In this document: positions 47,999 through 59,178 of the stretch, piece after piece
Layout of the letters: every line of letters begins with the position of its first letter
How positions within the stretch are numbered: the stretch's first letter is position 1
From: Tetradesmus obliquus
Lineage: Eukaryota > Chlorophyta > Chlorophyceae > Sphaeropleales > Scenedesmaceae
Assembly: GCA_030272155.1 (NCBI GenBank)
Contig: CP126200.1
Location: forward strand, 1,612,001 to 1,676,000
Direction of reading: 5' to 3'
DNA length: 64,000 nt
Position numbers and translations under genes: made by a program
The notes under the pieces: model-generated
What the model was told of the DNA's origin: nothing
Database searches by the model: none
What the model saw: the letters and a program-made list of their open reading frames with translations, nothing else

Positions 47999-49182
47999 CT
48001 ACTGTGCAACCGCCGCATCCATAGCAGCAATGCCCGCGCGCTTCGTCTCATCCGCGCTGAACTGCCGCTTCGGCGCGGCTCTCAGCAGCTCCTTGCTGCG
48101 CCTCTTGATCTCAGCTGCATAAGGATGCACCCGCCTGGGCCGCAATGCTTCCAGCTGATCCACCAGCTGAGCAAGCTCAGGGTCTGACTGCACAATGGAG
48201 CGCAGGTGAGCTTCTGCAGAGGGTGTGGCGGCATCACCTTCACTGCTGCTGCCGCTGGTGCTGGCAGCAGCATCGCCAGCAGCATCAGCGGCAGCGCCGG
48301 CGGCAGCAGCCGTAGCAGCGGCAGCAGCCTCAGCAGCAGCAGTGTATGCTTCTGTGAGGCGCTGGCGAAGCTGTGGTGACGCGTGCTGCAGCAGCAGCTG
48401 TGCTGGCTGCACGTGCTGCCACCAGAAGTCCGACATGGCCTGCAGCAGCAGCAGCAGCAACGCAGTCATCGTTGAGTTTGCAGCACAGAGGCACAGCGTC
48501 TTGCTCTGGGCGCAACTTTAAACAACATCCGACGCCCACTAGCAAGGCAGTGTACAGCACAGACAGCTGCAGATATGTGGTTTGATTGCAGGAATGTAAG
48601 CACCGCAGCACCGCGCACCTGCCACAGCAGTGCAAAGTAGTCTAGCACAGCAGCCACCAGCAGTGAACGTGTACCGGCTGACGCGCAACTTATACAAGGG
48701 TGTGCAGCTACGTGGCGCCGCTCACCTGCCACAGCAGTGCGAAGTAGTCCCTGTCCCTGTGGATGAGGCTCATGTGGCTGCCGTGCTCGCCGCTCCAGTA
48801 GTACAGCACAGCCCACTCGCGCTGCAGCACCTCACACAGCATCTGCACCTGCAGGTCAGATCCGAGTGGTTGTGTAACATGTGCATCAGCTAGTGCGACT
48901 TGGGGTTCTAGCACGGCACAGCCAGATCTAGCACGGCACAGCCCACTCGCGCTGCAGCACCTCGCACAGCATCCGCACCTGCGCAACACAACCAGATACA
49001 TGTGGAAAACGCACAGCAGCAAGTGTGACGTAGGAGTTCATGGTGCAGAACAGTCCCCAGCCCACTTGTGCTGCAGCACCTCGCACAGCATCAGCACCTG
49101 CAGCACCGCACCCGACACATACAGTGCAGCATGTTGAAAAGTGCAGCAGCGCAAGGCGGCTGGGGTCAACGTCTACCACATT

Positions 49183-49216
<34 letters not shown>

Positions 49217-51037
49217 GCTGCAGCATCTACACCTGCAAGAGCTCAAGATTTGCACGGCGGCATGCACTGGCTGTCATCACAGCATCAGGCAGACACAACG
49301 CGAGCCCGCTGCAGCACCCCTCACACCGCGATTACGCACGTGGAGTGCAGGCACATCCCGCTGCATAACACTGCACCTACAACGCATGCCCTGCTCCTGC
49401 CCAACCTGCGGCATGTAGGGCCCCTGCGGGGCTGGAACCTACTTGTCCCCTGTGACGCTACAACCACAACATCATCTTATCTAACGCCTGGGACCCAGAC
49501 CCTGCATGTCGCAACCGCTTGAGCCCCGGACCCTGCCTGCTGTCCATTTCAACTGCGGCATGTAGTACTTCTGCGGGGCTGGCAGCTGTCCTATAGTTAC
49601 GGCCATTCGGCAGCCATTTTTATTCAGCATCTCCACACCCAAGATCGCTTTATAACCTGCTGAAAACCTTGAGACCCGGTATATAGTACTGCCTGCTGCC
49701 TGCCTCACCTGCGGCATGTAGTACTCCTGAGGGGCTGGCAGCTTGCCCTTGAGAGCCTTGTGGGGGCACTTGATCTCAAGCACACCCTCGCCAGACACGC
49801 CTGCGGCAGCAGCAGCAGCAGCAGCAGCAGGAAGAGCACGGTAAGTTTGACACTCCAACACGCTGAGTCACACATCTGACACCACCCACTACCATGCGCA
49901 ACAGTCGGCGGTTGCAGCTACATGCAAACCCTTACTGCGCACCTGTCTGCTGCCGCAGCCAGTCCGCCTCAGCAGCGCTCAGGCCAGCTGCATCGTTAGC
50001 AGTCCCGACGGTAATCAGGCCGTCGGGTGACGCCGCCAGCCAGCCGTGCACCTCGTCATCCCTCCAAACCCTAAGCCCCAGCGCTGACAGCTGCTCGTGT
50101 GGCGCTAAGCCCTGGTAGGCTGCCATGGCCAGGGGCTCGCTGTGCGTGCCATATGCCATGGCTGCGTTGGCTGCGAGGAGGGAGGAATGTGGTTTTACAG
50201 GAATAAATGAGGAAAGAATGACAAAACACAGGGTGAGGGGTGGTTGTGATGCTGGGTGGCTGGTGCCATGCCATGGCAAAGCCGGCTGCAATGCGGGAGG
50301 GGTGTTGGGTGGCGGAAGTGGCAAGTCAGTGGGAATCAGTGTGATGAAGATGCTTACTGAACCTGTCAACTGCTGGTGCAAGATGGCAATGAAGCAGGTG
50401 CGGCAGAGGGCAGTACCAGGTGCAGAAGGCATGTAAGGCACATAGACAAGCATGTGGCGCTAAGCCCTGGTAGACTGCCATGGCCAGGGGCTCGCTGTGC
50501 GTGCCATATGCCATGGCTTCGTTGGCTGCACGGGGGTGAGCACCAGCGATGCAGGGTGGCAAAAAAAAGACAGACTTGAAGCGTCACTTTGGTAGAGATG
50601 TGTGCTGGACGTCACTGTGTTGCTGGAGGCAGAGGCCAGCACCTGGTGCACAAGAATATGTGAGAGGAGCAGCTGCTTGTGTAGGGGTGGGGGCTGGTGG
50701 GCTGCCACAGTGCTGTGCGTGCGTGCCATATGCCATGGCTTCGTTGGCTGCACGGGCGTGATATGGAATTGAGGGTGGCAAAATATGATATTTGAGAATC
50801 GTTACTTTGGTAGGGATGTGTGCTGGACGTCACTGTGTTGCTGGACAGAGGCCAACATGTGCAGCAGGAGAAGAGTAAAGAAGGAGCCTCACCAGGCGTG
50901 GGTGGTGCCAGCTTGAGCTTTTGCAGCCACAGCCTTGCTGCTTCGCTGGTCTTGCCCCTGCCCCTGAACCAGTCCAGCACAGCACACAGCGCGCTGCCAG
51001 TAAGGCGGCCCTCACGCAGCGACAGCCACGCGTCACT

Positions 51038-51125
<88 letters not shown>

Positions 51126-52961
51126 GCTCACCAGGCGAGTACAGGCAGCATGCCATGCGGCTGATCCGCTGCACGGTTGCGGGCGCCTGCAGGAAAGACA
51201 GCAGGCCTTTGACATGCACTAAGACACGCGCTTGCGAACACATCACAGATGACTGCTTTACACAGCAGATGCACACAACAGTAGGATACAGCTGTTCAGC
51301 GCCAGAGCCAGCTTCAGCCCTGCTTACACGCTGTGAAATAATAACTCTCCCTTTACAAAAAGCCCGTCCAGCATCACGCCGCCCCACTCACGTGCGCTGG
51401 TCCACTTGCGAGCCGGCTTCATCCACCTTAGGCCGCACTGCTGCTGCCTGCTGCTCCACCAGCGCAGCAGCAAACACACATGCCTTTGAAATGCGCTCAG
51501 ACACACGCGCTTGCAAGGACAACATGGATGCCTGCCTGAAACAGCAGGCGCCCACAACATGCCCAGGCAACCTACCATGCACATGCCTGGCGCGTGCAAG
51601 GCACATAACTTGGCTTAAACATGCCCTATACAGCACCCTGCGCCACTCACGTGCGCTGGTCCACTTGCGAGCCGGCTTCATCCACCTTGGGCCGCAGTGC
51701 TGCTGCCTGCTGCTCCACCAGCGCAGCAGCAAGAAAGCGCTGCCAGGTCTCATCGGAGCGCTTGGCACGCTGCTCCTGCTGCTGCTGCTGCTCTTCTGCT
51801 TCGTCAAGGTAGCTGCTGCTGGTGCGGCGGTGGCGGCTGCTGCTTGCGGCCTGCTGCTCATCATCATCAGCAGCAGCATGTGCTGTTGCATCGCCTTCGT
51901 GCGCATCTGCAGCAACACTGCCAGGCAGCTCCATAACGCTGCTGCTGCTGCCAGCTTCACTATCAGATGTACTGCTGCTGCCGCTGCTGCCGTTGAACGC
52001 CACTCTGCTGTGAACGCTAACAGGTGCATATGCAGCAGCAGACCGCCCCTCTGCAGCAGCAAGCTCTGCAGGAAAGCCATAGTACAGCGACCACGCTGGC
52101 TGGGGCTGCTGCTGCTGCTGCAGCTGCTCCAGCTGCTTTGCAAAACCTAGTTGCTGCTGCTGCTGCTGCTGCCACTGAGGCTGCGCAGGGAATAGGTCAG
52201 CGTACATGTCGTGCTGGTCTGCAGAGGTTTGAAACACAGGGGCCCTCCGCCGTACTGGAGGTCCAGCAGCAGGAGCAGCAGCAGCAGGAGGAGCAGCAGG
52301 TGCAGCAACAAAAGCAGCAGCAGTCACAGCTGCTGGCGGCACAGGGTAGCTGTACTGAGCCAGCGGAGTGCTGGTGCTGCTACTGCTGCTGCTGTCGCTG
52401 CCAATGTTGCTAATGCTGGTGCTGCTGCTGCTGCTGCGCCTGGGAGGTGCTGGTCTCCTGGCAACTGGTCTAGCGGGCTGCACAGCTGCCGGCTGGGCTG
52501 GCTGCTGTGCAAAAGCCTGCTGCACAGCTGGCACCTGCATTGGCTGCTGCAGTGGAGCCTGCTGCCCAGGCGACTCCTGCTGCCACAGTTGCTGCTGCAG
52601 ATCTGACGGCTGCACGTACTGTAGCGGCTGTTGCTGCTGCTGCGGTGTGTACACGTGCTGCTGCAGGGGCGCCTGTGGGATGCTGTGCTGAGGCTGTGCA
52701 GCAGGCAGCTGCTGGTAGCCTGGCTGTGCATAAGGCAGCACAGGCTGCTGCTGCTGCCACTGCTGCTGCTGCTCCTGCTGCTGTGGTGCCGCAACACCAG
52801 ATGGCTGCTGCTGGGGCGGTAGAGACCAGGGCTGCTGTACAGGCTGCTGAAGCATGGTTTGAGGCTGCTGCTGCTGCTGCAGCTGTTGCTGCTGCTGCTG
52901 CTGTGGCATGGCTACGTTCTGTGATGCAGACCCCCTCCTAGCAGGTCTAGGGCGGCGCCTT

Positions 52962-53000
<39 letters not shown>

Positions 53001-53425
53001 GGATGTGCAGCTGGGTCCACAGCAGCAGCTACTGCTGTGGCCGCATTAGGCAGCAGTGGCAGCTGCTCCTGCTGCTGCGGTAGCTGCTGCTGCAGTGGCT
53101 GCTGCCATTGTTGCTGTGGCTGCGGCAGCGGCTGCTGCTGGTTCCCAGTTGCTGGCTGCTGCAGGGGCTGAGGCTGCTGCCATGGCTGCTGCTGATACCC
53201 CACGGCGGGCTGCTGCATTAGGCTCTCAGCTGCAACAGCTGCCAGCTCCTGCACTGCTGCTGCTGCTGCTGAGCCTGACGCCATACTGTCAGTTTGTACT
53301 GGTGCTGGTGTATGCTGCTGCGCCTGGCCAGTGCTTGTTATGCGGCTAACCTGCAGCAGTGCTCTGCCCCTACCCCTGCCCCTTGCAGGAGCCCTGCCGA
53401 GAGGTGCAGGAGGAGCAACATACGG

Positions 53426-53459
<34 letters not shown>

Positions 53460-53644
53460 GCCGCATCTGGTGCAGGCCATGCTGCTGACCCGGCTGGTGT
53501 TGTGGCCGCTGCCGTTACATCTTGCACCGCTGCTGCTGCTGCTGCTGGCTGTGGCGCTGCTCCAAGAGGCTGTGCAGCATATGCTGCTGGTGCTGTCGTC
53601 CCCGCTGCCTGGTCTGCATAGGGTGCTGCTGTTGGCGGGTTCGC

Positions 53645-53682
<38 letters not shown>

Positions 53683-54648
53683 ATAGGTCACTTGTATGTG
53701 CTGCTTCATGGAGCAGCACACTCCTGGCCTGCAAGGACGCACAAATGATGATGTGATGGCTACGCAGTATGCTGTGTCGTGCGCGTCATGCACTTGCAGA
53801 CAGCTCTACCCCATGCAGTGCACCATTAGATGCTTGAGTGGTGCCAACTCCCCGTGCTTGCAATGCTGTCAGTGCTACCACAGCAGATGACAAGATGGTG
53901 CATGCAGGCACGCTCAAATCGCACCAGTCTGAAACCTCACACAGCTGTGTGGCAATCGCGTAGCAATGCAAGATGCTGCATGCTGGCGCGCTCGTGCTGC
54001 CTGCTGCGCTGCTCACCTGGGGAAGCAGCTGCGCCTGCAGCTGCTGCAGCAGCTGCTGCCGCTGCTGCACCTCCAGCGCACCGTAGCCGCCCATCTGCTG
54101 CGCCAGCTGCCGCAGCTGCTGCTGCAGGCCTGGAGCGCTGCTGACAGTGCCGCTCGCAGCTGCTGCTGCGTCGAGTGCAGCAGCATTGTCTGCTACTGTG
54201 CTGAGGCTGAGGTTTGCAAACTGGGAGAAGGTACCACTGCGGCCCTGCAGACAGGGTGTTTACAACATGTTGTCATCGTTCTATCATGTTGTCAAGGTTG
54301 GCCATCAATTAATATGAGTGATTTGGTGCAAGCGCCAGCAGTACATGGCATTGCAGGCCTGCGACAGCCTGCCTACAGCAGCGCTGCTGCAGCTGCGCAC
54401 CACCAGCAAGTGCTGCTTGCCAGCATGCACCTCCAGAAAGCAAGTGCACCTGCCTATGATGTCTTGATAGCTCTGTACATTGTGATATGCGTCACACAAA
54501 GCATCAAGCAAGCACCTTGGTGTCTGGGTAGCCATTGGATGCTTCGACATTGATTGATGTGATCAGCACATCCAGGCAGTCCTTGACCAGCCCTGGGTTC
54601 CAACTAATCCTCAACCCATTGCTACTGCTGCCAGCTGCGTCAGCGCCA
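47999..54648 (-). CDS. Q-rich protein with YqaJ-type (PD-(D/E)xK) nuclease domain; 5' end unresolved
   Basis: Eight in-phase exons: 54648-54516, 54244-54017, 53728-51651, 51035-50893, 50170-49943, 49800-49709, 48848-48726 and 48439-47999. The first has an acceptor, so more exons lie upstream. The N-terminal two-thirds is Gln/Ala/Ser-rich. The C-terminal domain reads AWLSLREGRLTGS, MAYGTHSEPLAM, GWLAASPDGLITV, VLEIKCP and MPQVQMLCEVLQREWAVLYY. That is the order of YqaJ/lambda-exonuclease-like domains: R-x-T-x-S, the G-T-x-x-E-P helix, the Asp of SPDG and the Glu-x-Lys of EIK, so the catalytic D and ExK are present. A 5'-3' DNA exonuclease or recombination role is likely. A 55-bp block at 51186-51132 with splice sites would break the frame and was left out. 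Confidence 0.75.
48619..48655 (-). repeat. Copy of an exon end plus donor (nuclease exon 7)
   Basis: DYFALLWQ plus a GTGCGC donor. The boundary at 48619 is 107 bp downstream of the true donor at 48726. Confidence 0.88.
48935..49097 (-). repeat. Two copies of an exon start plus acceptor (nuclease exon 7)
   Basis: The acceptor plus MLCEVLQREWAV recurs with boundaries at 48978 and 49097, 130 and 249 bp upstream of the real exon start at 48848. Each extends about 45 bases. Confidence 0.9.
49406..49600 (-). repeat. Two decaying copies of an exon end (nuclease exon 6)
   Basis: The sequence for LPAPQKYYMPQ is repeated with boundaries near 49554 (the donor has become TTGAAA) and 49406 (GTTGGG). They lie 155 and 303 bp downstream of the real donor at 49709. 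The more distant copy is the shorter. Confidence 0.82.
50455..50747 (-). repeat. Two copies of an exon start plus acceptor (nuclease exon 5)
   Basis: GTGCAG acceptor followed by the start of exon 5, at boundaries 50525 and 50747. The nearer copy runs 70 bases (ANEAMAYGTHSEPLAMAVYQ). Both have GAA where the real exon at 50170 has GCA, so they are more like each other than like the exon. Confidence 0.92.
51039..51122. repeat. (CAG)n microsatellite ending at a splice acceptor
   Basis: A long triplet tract that, on the minus strand, is CTG and ends in CTGCAG directly before the exon starting at 51035. Confidence 0.9.
51392..51475 (-). repeat. Copy of an exon end plus donor (nuclease large exon)
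   Basis: About 80 bases repeating AAALVEQQAAA through KVDEAGSQVDQR plus GTGAGT. The boundary at 51392 is 259 bp downstream of the true donor at 51651. Both the coding and donor sequence are almost unchanged. Confidence 0.92.
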
Positions 54649-55788
54649 CTGCACATCAGCAGGCGGACGCAACACAGCAGGTGTTGAGCCGAATACAAGT
54701 AGTAACAGATAACATAAAGAGTGCTGGACGCCTGGCTGAAGCTGGGTGTTTATTCGGTGCGCTGCAGGCTGTGCAGGATGCATGGATGCTGGCAGGAAAA
54801 GCCAGGAGCAAGCACAAAGTATCTTTGACCAGCAAGGCACCAGCTTGATTGACACATTGACAGCTGCATGGGGCACGATCACTGCTGCAGGAACACACTC
54901 GGTGCGAGACTAGCAAGCAGCTGAGCAGCACTGCTGACCTGTGTGCGTAGCTTCTGAGCAGCCATGCAGGACGCACACGCGGCACCAAACGCCTTGAGAG
55001 GCCCTGCATACATAGACAATGTTGAATGGAATACGTTGAGGCAGCACGCAACCATGTAGCAGTGCCAAGGCAACAGCCTGCATTACTGTCTGCATCACGC
55101 ACCGCAGCTACAGCATGAGCAACCCGGCACCCAGCCTGAACCATAGATCTGCGGCATGCATGCAACGCAATGATACATATGCCACCTACGAGCATGTGAG
55201 GCTGGTTTCGCCGCCAGCACGGGTAGGCGTTGACTGTCCTGCGTGCTCCTCGACCCACTGCTGCTGTTCTACTGCTTGCTTGCAACATGCCAGCCACACA
55301 ACAGCGTTCTGATACCGATCAGCAGCTTGCAGCAACGAGCTTTAAACTGGTAGGTTTGGGCATCCTTTGAGTTGAGCTGTAGCAAGGAAGCGCGTGCAGT
55401 TGCTTTCGAGATTTGAATGTCTTTCGGCACAGCAACTCGAAGCCAGCAGCTGACAAACACCTACTAAACCAACAAGACGTTGAGATTGTACTGGTTTACA
55501 TAGTAAGAGGAAGCTAGATCAATCCAGCACGGAAGGGCGCTGAACACCAAACCACAACCCCAGTTGGACAGCAGCCTGACAGTGCAGTTTCAGCACTGGC
55601 TCAGGCCGTAGCAGGAAACCTGAACCGACTAAACACTTGTTTAACAGAAGCATGCGCTCTTTCTAGTTTGGCTCAGCCAGGCTAACACTGCACTGACGGC
55701 AGCACAGTGCCAGCTGGCGCCAGCTGATACACATGCACGCGCAGAACCCCAATCTACATAGCAGCTGCTCCGGCAAAATTGCCAGCGC
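54649..55788. other. Likely upstream exons or promoter of the nuclease gene
   Basis: The nuclease gene must extend into this stretch, because its first mapped exon begins with an acceptor and takes two bases from an upstream codon. I could not identify the start exon. No other gene is supported. Confidence 0.4.
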
Positions 55789-57147
55789 CTAACTACTGCT
55801 GTCACTGCTGCCGTGGTCGTGTGCGCGCGCCAGCACAAACACATTGCCCTTGTCATCCCTGCCGATACGCGTGTCCTGGTCCACGTATGTGATGTCTAGC
55901 CAGCCCTCTGGGTTGAAGATGGACAGCAGCAGGTCGTAGTTGGCCTGGAACAGCGACTGCAGCTTCTCCGGCACCTGCACGACAGCAGTGGCATATGTTG
56001 AATGTTAAGCGCAACAGCGAGGGGCCATTGACAGCAGCAGGTTTTGTTGGCCTGGAACAGCGACTGCAGCTTCTCTGGCACCTGCAGTGCAAAAGTGCAG
56101 GACAAGATGAAATATTATGACAATGGTGGCCGCGTAAGTCAGGCGTCATCAGGTGAAGCACGGGACATGCCGTCCCAAAGGCACCAGCGAGCGCAATGGC
56201 CAGGGCCACCGACAATAGCAGAGCCCGGAAGAGTGAGCACAAAGACAACATACTAGTCTGTCACTCATGGTAGGTGGAACATCAACGCTTCAGATGATGC
56301 TCACTGATTGAGTCAATGAACTTGACAGACACGTCCTGGCCTACAGCCCAGAGCGCAAGCACGATGCATGCTATGCTGACATGCGATGCTGTAACCTACA
56401 CCACTTTCAGCACTACACCAACTGCTGCGCACCAGGGTAGACTCAATGAACTTGATGGACACGCGGTCATCTGATGCCACCTCGTAAGAGGCCTTGACAG
56501 TGAGGCTGCCTGACAGCATGCCCAGGCCAGCCACGCTGAACTGCACTACATTGAGCTGCAGCAGCAGCAGCAGCAGCAGCGGTGGCAGCAGCAGCATAAC
56601 AAAGTTGGCACATGTGAGGCTGCCTGACAGCATGCCCAGACCAGCTAAAATGAACTGCACCACATTGAGCTATGACAGGAGCAGCAGCAGCAGCAGCAGG
56701 TGTTTGTAAGTACAGCCTGACAGCATGCCCAGGCCCGCCACACTGAACTGCAGCACGTTGAGCTGCAGCACTACGATAGCAAACAGTAAGCAGGCGGGGC
56801 AGAATGGCACACCAGCATGGCGTCGGCAGTCAACACAGCATGGCAAAATGGAGGCAGGGGCACTAATAGTGTGCAGGCATGTGCTGGTTTTGGCAGCGGT
56901 GCAGGGAGCAGCAACACCCCATCTACCTCTGCTCAAAGCTTCCCCATGCAGGCAGTGCTGCAGGCATGTGCTGAGTGGTCATGCCTGCTGACCAGCATAT
57001 GCGGACGGAACTAGCGAGTGGCCATGGCCGCTGATCAGCAGTTGCGTGCCACTCACCGCCAGCTTGTTGTCTGTGTCGATCTGCTGCACGAACTCGCCCA
57101 GCCGGATGAACTCACGCAGCCCCAGCTTCGTCTTCTTGATGCCCTGC

Positions 57148-57179
<32 letters not shown>

Positions 57180-57509
57180 GTGGGCGGCAGTGATGGTGAT
57201 GGTGGTGTGCGCATGGCGGCTGTCCAAGCTTACTCACCCAGCCACGATAATGATGGTGGCACAGCAGCGCATGACCAGCCGGCAGGTGCCATCACTCACA
57301 AACACAACCACACATCCACGCAGCTGGCCGTTTTGAACAAAAAACAATCAAGCACTGCTGACTCACCGTGATGGTGATGGTGGTGTACAGCAGCAGCCAC
57401 TTGCCAGCCAGCTGGTCCAGGTCCTGCGTGGGCTGCTGCAGCGGGTTGAGGCCCTCAAGCGCCTCCACAATGTCCCCAACCTCTGTACGTTTGGCGGACT
57501 GAACATGGT

Positions 57510-57563
<54 letters not shown>

Positions 57564-58409
57564 AGAGCCGTGGGTAATCGAGGTGCGCGCGATTGATAGT
57601 TGATGTGTGTCAACAGCAGCTGCTGCAGCTGGTTGAGCCCCTCAGCGCCTCCACAATGTCCCCAACCTCCGTGCGCTTGGCAGACTGAACGTGCAGCTGC
57701 AGCAGCAGCAGCAGCAGCAGCAGTTGTGTGTGAGCTCTGTGCGCTGAGATGTCATTTGGTGTGCGGGATTTGTGCGTCATCGTCTCTGTTCTTATGATTG
57801 TCACAGCATCTGGTGTTTGGGCTGGATGGCGTGCATGGCATGCAGGTAGGTGCTGTGCTGCTGCAAAGTGCACTGTTGAGGCGAGATTAGATGCATTGAG
57901 TGTGGCAAAGGAGTGCTAGCTGTTTTGTTTTGGGCCAGATCTGCTGCATCGCAACAAGATCTGCTGCATCCCAGCGAGATCTGGGCTGCTGGTCAGCCTT
58001 CTGCAAGTCTTCCAGTAGCACAGCCGCAGCAGCAGTTGCAGGCATTGTGATTGTACTCTTGCTGAACATTACTAATCAAACCTCTTTAAGCCATACGATG
58101 GCGCTGCAAAGACTTCAGCAAGCACCTGGGATCTGTCCCACTACTGTGTGGTGTTGACACACTCACACGGTTGCTGTTCAGTCTGTTACTAACCACACCT
58201 GCTGGCACAGTGCTGGATCTTCCCACCTGCACTCCAAAGATGCCCCTGTCTATTCCCTGCACAGCTTCCCGCAGCTGCTGCTTCAGCGCTAGGCGCTGCC
58301 TTGCAGCTTCTGCGTAAGGCACCGTGCTGCTGCTGGTTGCTCCTGCTGCTGCAGCTGCTACTTGCCGCCTTGCTCGTTGCCTGCTAAATGGTCTAGTGCA
58401 CTGCAGCAT
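55789..58409 (-). CDS. PAP/fibrillin-family plastid lipid-associated protein, 236 aa
   Basis: Five exons (58409-58227, 57498-57367, 57143-57057, 56555-56433, 55974-55789) give 237 in-phase codons. The N terminus [20 protein letters not shown] looks like a chloroplast transit peptide. The PAP domain then follows in its usual order: [29 protein letters not shown], a beta-rich middle with [11 protein letters not shown] and VSIKFIEST, and the C-terminal [20 protein letters not shown] before VLAR. The length is normal for the family. Fibrillins bind lipids at plastoglobules, thylakoids and stroma. Which subgroup this is cannot be decided here. Exons 2, 4 and 5 each have upstream acceptor-side copies. 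Confidence 0.85.
56042..56081 (-). repeat. Copy of an exon start plus acceptor (fibrillin exon 5)
   Basis: CAG acceptor followed by [12 protein letters not shown]. The boundary at 56081 is 107 bp upstream of the real exon at 55974. It diverges after 36 bases. Confidence 0.9.
56615..56762 (-). repeat. Two copies of an exon start plus acceptor (fibrillin exon 4)
   Basis: CTCAA-starting copies of exon 4 (LNVVQF followed by AGLGMLSG) at boundaries 56669 and 56762, that is 114 and 207 bp upstream of the real exon at 56555. The middle copy's acceptor is TAG rather than CAG. Confidence 0.92.
57510..57562. repeat. (CAG)n microsatellite
   Basis: Pure triplet tract in the fibrillin intron, between a copy of the exon 2 start and the true exon 2. 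Confidence 0.9.
57612..57684 (-). repeat. Copy of an exon start plus acceptor (fibrillin exon 2)
   Basis: TTCAG acceptor followed by [14 protein letters not shown]. The boundary at 57684 is 186 bp upstream of the true exon at 57498. It loses the reading frame after about 45 bases. Confidence 0.92.
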
Positions 58410-59178
58410 GCATCATGAATGGAAGGCACGGCGTTGTGAGTGCAAGAGCAGAATATGTTACAGCTGGGTGCAGGCAAAGCAGGAAGCAACACATGCACAT
58501 GCTGCAGAACATGCGTGATGCGAGGGTGCAGCTCATCTGTGCAAGCAGTCTGTTTAATTGAAGAGAAGAGGTTTGCTGTGGCAGAAACGCCAATGTGCGT
58601 ACATGCAGGTACTGATACGAGCCTGCTGCTGTTCATGCTGACTATGCATCAAAGTTTGCTTCTGCACCCTCGCACCTGCCAGCTGTTGGCACAAGACGAG
58701 TGTTGAAGGAACCTTGCACTCATATGTGCTCCTCTGGACGTCAACTGACGCCCACTAGTGCTGCATTGCGCGCCATTGCTGACGCAGGTCCTGCTCTGCA
58801 TGCTGACTTGCTGCTTGGTGCTTGCCTTACAGTGCTGGATCCGATCACTCAGTGGGCCGAACAAAGTCAGAAGAACGGGATGTGTCTGCTTTTACCTTGC
58901 TGTGCTGCGCTGGCAGCGTTGTCTCGCTCTTGGGGGGTTCCCTTGGGCGAACCACTCTGTTGTTGCAGTGACTGGTGGACTTCCCACAAGATACGTGACA
59001 CAACTCACAGACTGCGCGGCTGCTCATCGCATCCTGTCAAAGAAACTAAATAGAAGTAATTAGGCACCGTTTGAGACGTGTAGCAGGCTCCATCACAAAG
59101 TGCCACATCCGAAGTCATCACGGAAAGCAAGCTAGCAGATTATCAGGATTGAATAGCGTTTCATAGGGGTAGTACAAA
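58410..59178. promoter_or_regulatory. Divergent intergenic region
   Basis: A 769-bp region between the minus-strand fibrillin start and the plus-strand CPP1-like start. It should contain both promoters. No TATA box or known element stands out. Confidence 0.4.

Noticed and set aside
51132..51186. A 55-bp exon in the nuclease gene with acceptor and donor
   Set aside because: Including it gives a TGA immediately after the next junction. Skipping it joins 51651 to 51035 in perfect phase. It could still be a poison exon.
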